DNA from: Mauremys mutica
Lineage: Eukaryota > Chordata > Testudines > Geoemydidae
DNA length: 64,000 bases
Reading direction: 5' to 3'
Assembly: GCF_020497125.1 (NCBI RefSeq)
Contig: NC_059079.1
Span: forward strand, 11,799,553-11,863,552
Of this stretch, positions 59,599 through 64,000 are shown piece after piece. Each line of letters opens with the position of its first letter. The first letter of the stretch is position 1. A model generated the notes under the pieces. That model was not told where the DNA came from and made no database searches. It saw nothing but the letters and a program-made list of their open reading frames with translations. The position numbers and the translations under genes were made by a program.

Positions 59599-59749
59599 CC
59601 TTCCCTCGTACTCTCCAAAGGTAACAGATGATGGTGTGGACTGGCCAGGGTTGATTCCAGTGGATGGTGTCTTGAGGGGATGTCGTGAGTAGGTGGCAGG
59701 AGACCTGGTGATGGTCCATTATGGTTAGCACTGGAACCAGTGTACATGC
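59599..59749 (-). CDS. GLIS1: GLIS1 coding exon (fourth from the end): linker after the zinc fingers
   Basis: Internal coding exon of GLIS1, a nuclear Kruppel-like zinc-finger transcription factor that binds GLI-type DNA sites. On the minus strand it follows an acceptor reading CCTCACAG and ends at a GTATGT donor. It has 151 nt: two bases completing a Gly codon, 49 codons, then GG completed by the next exon. The peptide begins MYTGSSANHNGPSPG, contains GLLPPTHDIPSRHHPLEST and ends HHHLLPLESTRE. This block, rich in His, Pro and Ser, matches what I know of the segment just after the fifth zinc finger in vertebrate GLIS1. It carries no zinc finger itself. Splice phase fits the exon at 41385-41569 exactly. 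The preceding exon is not in the window. Identification is by remembered family motifs rather than a search. Confidence 0.88.
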
Positions 59750-62700
59750 CTGTGAGGCAAACAAATGTAATTTTGTAAACTAAAATGAGCATCCTGAAGA
59801 TGGAAGGTCTGTTTCATATCCTATTAGATTAGACGTCTACCACTGAAAAATAACCTCTTTTTATAAAAAAAAAAAAGGTTATCAACTTCTAAAGCACCTC
59901 TCAGTATGGAAGTGACCTTGATCTTAATTTGAGAACAACAAAAACCCTTGATTAAATTTAATACAGCACTTTCATTATTCTTCTAAATCTAAATCTAATC
60001 AGTGGTATTTCCTATGACCTCTCATTTTAGACTGTGTGTGTCTAATTTTCCTTTAGCTAGCACCATTATACATTCAAAGTAACTCCACTGATGCCCATGG
60101 TGTAAACCTGATGCGAGATCACTCTGTCCTAAGTCTCATGTCGAGGCTGGCACGCAAATCACTGATCTACTGTTTGTTTGGGGAAGGGGACAGGGCAGGG
60201 GAGATTTTGGTAACTTTGAATGAAGAAATCACCCAGAGATTCCCAGGCAGAGATTCCCCTGCATCCTGCCATTATCAGATGCGGAAACAGAGTTTGACTC
60301 CCCATGGTAAAGGCCTCAGGCCTGCCACTAAATCTGGCAGAGCCTTTGGGATATGTGAGGCAAAGGCCATCTGTGCAGAGACCATGTACACGTACTTCAA
60401 CTCTGACACCTCAGCAGTGCCCTCCTGGCTCTCTGCCAATGAAGCCAGGCTACCATGGATGCCCTCAGACTGTGGCTTCCCTAGGGTGTCTCATGGGAAG
60501 ATGCCTGTGGGAAAGTTCAGACTTCCGGGATCTGTTTAACTTTTTCATATTTTCATGTAAGGGTCATGGGGCATGAAGTGAGGTCAGCAGTGGGAAGCTG
60601 CATATTTCCCTGGCCTGCCCTGACTCCAGCCCTTTCCCCATAGACCGTGGAAAGCTGGCTTCACAGGGCTGGGGCTAGTTCTGGTGCTGCGGAGACTAGA
60701 GAGGTGCTGTCTAGAGAGGGGGAAATCTGCATGTGGTGGATCCCATCAGGTGGATCCCAAGGCCACTTCCCAGTCCAGGTGCCTGAGCCTTCAACCTCTT
60801 GCTCATGTGACTGGTACTCTTCTAGCAAACAGTTCAATTGATGGAAATGGGACTACTCTCCTAGGGTAAAACTGGCAGGACTAGCGAGCAGGTGCTGATT
60901 AAAATATGTAATTCCTTGATAACACTACATCACTCCACATAGTGAGAGTCCCAGAACCCAAAGCATTTTCTCTGCTACACAAAAAATGTTGGCATTTTAG
61001 TATTTCATTTAGAAATTACTTTAATTTGGAAATAAATCAACTAACTTTCTAGTAAAGCAGGAGTAGACCCACTGAACCAATTTTAAAATAACACATCTTG
61101 AAGTAAATGGAATCTCAATGAATTAAACTAAAAATGGAATGAGGATAGCGTTTAGGAGAATCACACCCTCAAAAATGAGGAAATTACACATCAGGGCTGT
61201 CAGCCTGCATTACACGATGAGGCATACCAATAATAAAAACTGTATGACGACTTGCAAGTTGCCACGGAGACAAAGTGATGTTTTCTTTAAAGTTATGATG
61301 AGTTTACGTGGCACATTAGGCGGTCCACATGGTCTACGGAATGGATTGTGGCAATATATAAGGAAGCTTGCTACCTGCCTTTTACAAAGATAGGCCCAGA
61401 TCCTCTGAACACATACACACGAGTCCTTGACCAAAGTTCATTGAAGTCAATGACAGCCCTTCCCTTGATTTTGGATCAGGCCTATGAGTAGCACCATTGA
61501 GCTGAAGGGGACTACATACATGCGTGTTTGTAAGAAGAGGACTCGTTTGCAAAGCCATTTGGCTAATATCAAGTATGTTATTAGGTGACAGAGAACTTAA
61601 GAATACATGACAGTGTATTTCCACCTGTGGAGAAAATAGCTTTATATCAGCTCTCATTTATTCTTCGCTTAAATAGAATGCATCAGCATCTTCCACAACA
61701 GACGACTCTACCTCTGTTTCTATTGCTATATCAGATGTGTACAGGTGCAAGAGTGCACTCTGTTGGTTAAAGGTTTTTTAATCAAGTTATGTCATCAACA
61801 TACAGATGGATCTGCCTATATTTAATCACAGACAATTTTATTACAACATATATTTATGAGCTTCTCCTTGCTGGTGCCTAGTTTCACACTATAATAGGAT
61901 ATAGACTTTGTATGACTCTGATCAATTGGTTCATTTTATTGAAGATTGAAAGGAAAATTTTTAGCAAATTCCTGCCCCCATCCCATAAACACTCACAAAC
62001 ACGGTAATGGGGCAACTCACATGCTTACAGTTCAGCAAGTGTAGGGTTGGAGCCATTGCAGGGTTGGGGCCCTTTGTGATGCTGCTTCTAATGATTTGGA
62101 AAGTGATTTGATAAATGAGTTGAAATTTTAAATATGAAGGGAAATAAATAATTGACTGGGTTTGTTTCCGTTTAATTACAGTGACCTTATCCATAGGTAC
62201 TTTTTAGTTTTAAACTGATATTGGATTACCTCTGACTCTTTTAACTATCGAGGTGTATATATTTCTTCTTTTGCATAAAATTTTGAGAACTACATTCATG
62301 TCTGCATCTCTGGGGTTGCTAGAAAGATTAACTTTCCAATATGAATAAACTGATGTAAATTTCTCTTTTTGAAAGATCAATATAATAATTTTAACACTGT
62401 ACAAACTTTCTATTTGTAAAAAAAACAAAATCTGTTTGAAGTGTTATACCAGACCTTGAATGCTTTAAGAATATCCAGGCCAAAATTAGACTTCAAAGAA
62501 CTATGTTTTAAAAAAATAGCAGCAGAGTTATTGAGACTTGAAAAGTAGCTATTGCATATACATGATAATTACATTCAGAGCAATTTTATTTTTTTCTTTT
62601 GCTGCCATGACGCCATAATACACAAGATTCTGATGCTGTGCCCATTGACTTCAATGGGAGCTTTGCTGTCAAACAGGACAAATCATCTAGTCTAAGGTTA

Positions 62701-64000
62701 TGATTTTTGGCTTAATTGCTCCCGTTGAAGTCAGTGGTAAAGCTCCTATTGACTTGAATGGGAGCAGAGTTAGGTCAATGCTGAGCACATCCGAAAATCC
62801 CCCCTAATCAATGTATACTATTATATAAAAGCATATATCTATTATTTCTGACAGCACCCACAAGTGTGCTAAACCCCCACAGACACATGATCCCTACCCT
62901 GAAGGGCTGACAAGTTAAAAGCACACATGACAGAATAAGGAGGGAATAACCAGACAGTAGGGAGGACTGGGTCCATCCCCTCCCTAGTCCTTAGGATCTC
63001 TCCTCCCCACCAAGCGCATAGTCCAGTCAATCAGGCTGAGTATGCTGGGAAACAGAGAGTTGAGTGTCATTTGTGTATTGATGGTACCAACATCCAAAGC
63101 TCTCCCATTGGCATTACACAGATGTAGAATTGGTAAGTGAGAAGTCAGATCCATATGGAATCTGTGAGCGAGCTCTCTGGGCAAATGAGCAACTGCTCAT
63201 CATCAGCATCTGTTTGTTTCTCTTAGATTAAAGCGTAGAAACAGAAAGCAAGATTCCATCCACCTCTGCCAGGGTCTCCAGATGAGTTAAAAGCCCCCTC
63301 CATGAACAACAGTGTCAAAAGCAGACCTAAGTGAATCTTGGGCACATGATCTTTGCCCACTGCTAGGGGGAAATGATCAACTAAGCCAATGAAATCAGCT
63401 CTGTCTCAGCATCTAAAACCAGACTGAAAAGGTCTGGAAAGTTCAGATGCTTCCAGATGATGCTAGACCTGGTTTGTTGTCACCTTCTCAGCAATCTTAT
63501 TTCAGTACAGAAGGTGAATGGCAGGAAGGATCCCCTCCCCTTACAACATACTGATTTTCACATTGCAAAAGTCTTCCTACCAGTTTACACATTTGTTGGC
63601 AGTCTGAAGCGATGACAAATGCTCATTAGATGTAGACTTTGAGCCAGAAGATCACACCTAGATGTTCTTCTTACACAGATTGAACTCAGGTAAATTGGAG
63701 GGACAGTGTAGAGCAAAATACAGTACCTGTTCCGTGAATAAACATAGACATTCTCTCTCCACAGCTGTGAGACTGGCACCTTTCACTATCAATAATTCAC
63801 TTAAAAATTAAAAACGAAGTGAACGAGAGCTTTATCTGCACAGCAGCTGGTGAACATCCATGCATATTCTACATTCTTGGATGGAACTTGGGGTCTATAA
63901 GGTTTAATGGCTTTCTCGTGGGCTGTCTTATTGTCTCAACTATCGACTGTAATTTCAGTTCTTTGTTGGGTCTGGCTCAAGGAAGGAGAACTTTCTTCCT
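59750..64000 (-). other. GLIS1: GLIS1 intron, 5' end outside the window
   Basis: Runs from the CCTCACAG acceptor to the window edge. I looked on the minus strand for the C2H2 zinc-finger exons that must precede the 59.6-kb exon and found none, so they lie beyond 64000. Around 62640-62800 there are short phrases such as TTGACTTCAATGGGAG that recur in ancient amniote repeats. Otherwise nothing is recognised. Confidence 0.7.

Noticed and set aside
59750..64000. GLIS1 zinc-finger exons
   Set aside because: No C2H2 pattern with splice sites was found on the minus strand in this interval.

Overview
The window looks like turtle (probably cryptodiran) nuclear DNA. It is AT-rich, vertebrate-type, intron-dominated sequence packed with CR1 retroposon tails, a tRNA-derived SINE fused to a CR1-like 3' end (the cryptodiran Cry-SINE design), MIR fragments, many non-autonomous hAT and Harbinger-like DNA transposons, LTRs and a DIRS-type relic. 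No bacterial-type gene organisation is present.

One host gene is supported: the 3' end of GLIS1 (GLI-similar 1, a Kruppel-like zinc-finger transcription factor) on the minus strand. Its last four coding exons lie at 59749-59599, 41569-41385, 30950-30783 and 26825-26689. All have AG/GT splice sites and phases that join into one open frame ending in the family's C-terminal signature HIPSIYTDT. The zinc-finger exons and promoter must lie to the right of 64000. The introns in view are about 18.0, 10.4 and 4.0 kb.

Layout. 1-26.2 kb is the region downstream of GLIS1 and no host gene was recognised there. It holds a CR1 fragment, three hAT-type elements whose interiors are expanded into minisatellites (3781-6559, 8525-10143, 13680-14844), smaller MITEs, an LTR and two foldback retroelement insertions. 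26.2-26.8 kb is the GLIS1 3' UTR and last exon. 26.8-59.6 kb is GLIS1 introns and exons, with a solo LTR, two Harbinger-like MITEs in opposite orientation, a 507-bp hAT carrying a 52-bp tandem array, a Cry-SINE, a decayed CR1 with endonuclease and RT segments, a second LTR nested in a hAT MITE, and a DIRS-like relic with a tyrosine-recombinase reading frame. 59.75-64 kb is a further GLIS1 intron with little recognisable content.

The most notable non-genic signal is a family of short inverted dimers (12632-12832, 23446-23520, 29979-30189). They share the same 3' tail, have 12-13 bp target-site duplications and arms of very different length. The same repeat core can be drawn as a hammerhead-ribozyme-like fold, as reported for Penelope-like elements. 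A second pattern is the repeated coupling of hAT terminal repeats to minisatellite interiors. A third is a trio of 294-bp palindromic MITEs, each flanked by a 5-bp CTNNG duplication. Family names for transposons come from termini, duplications and remembered consensus motifs, not from database searches.
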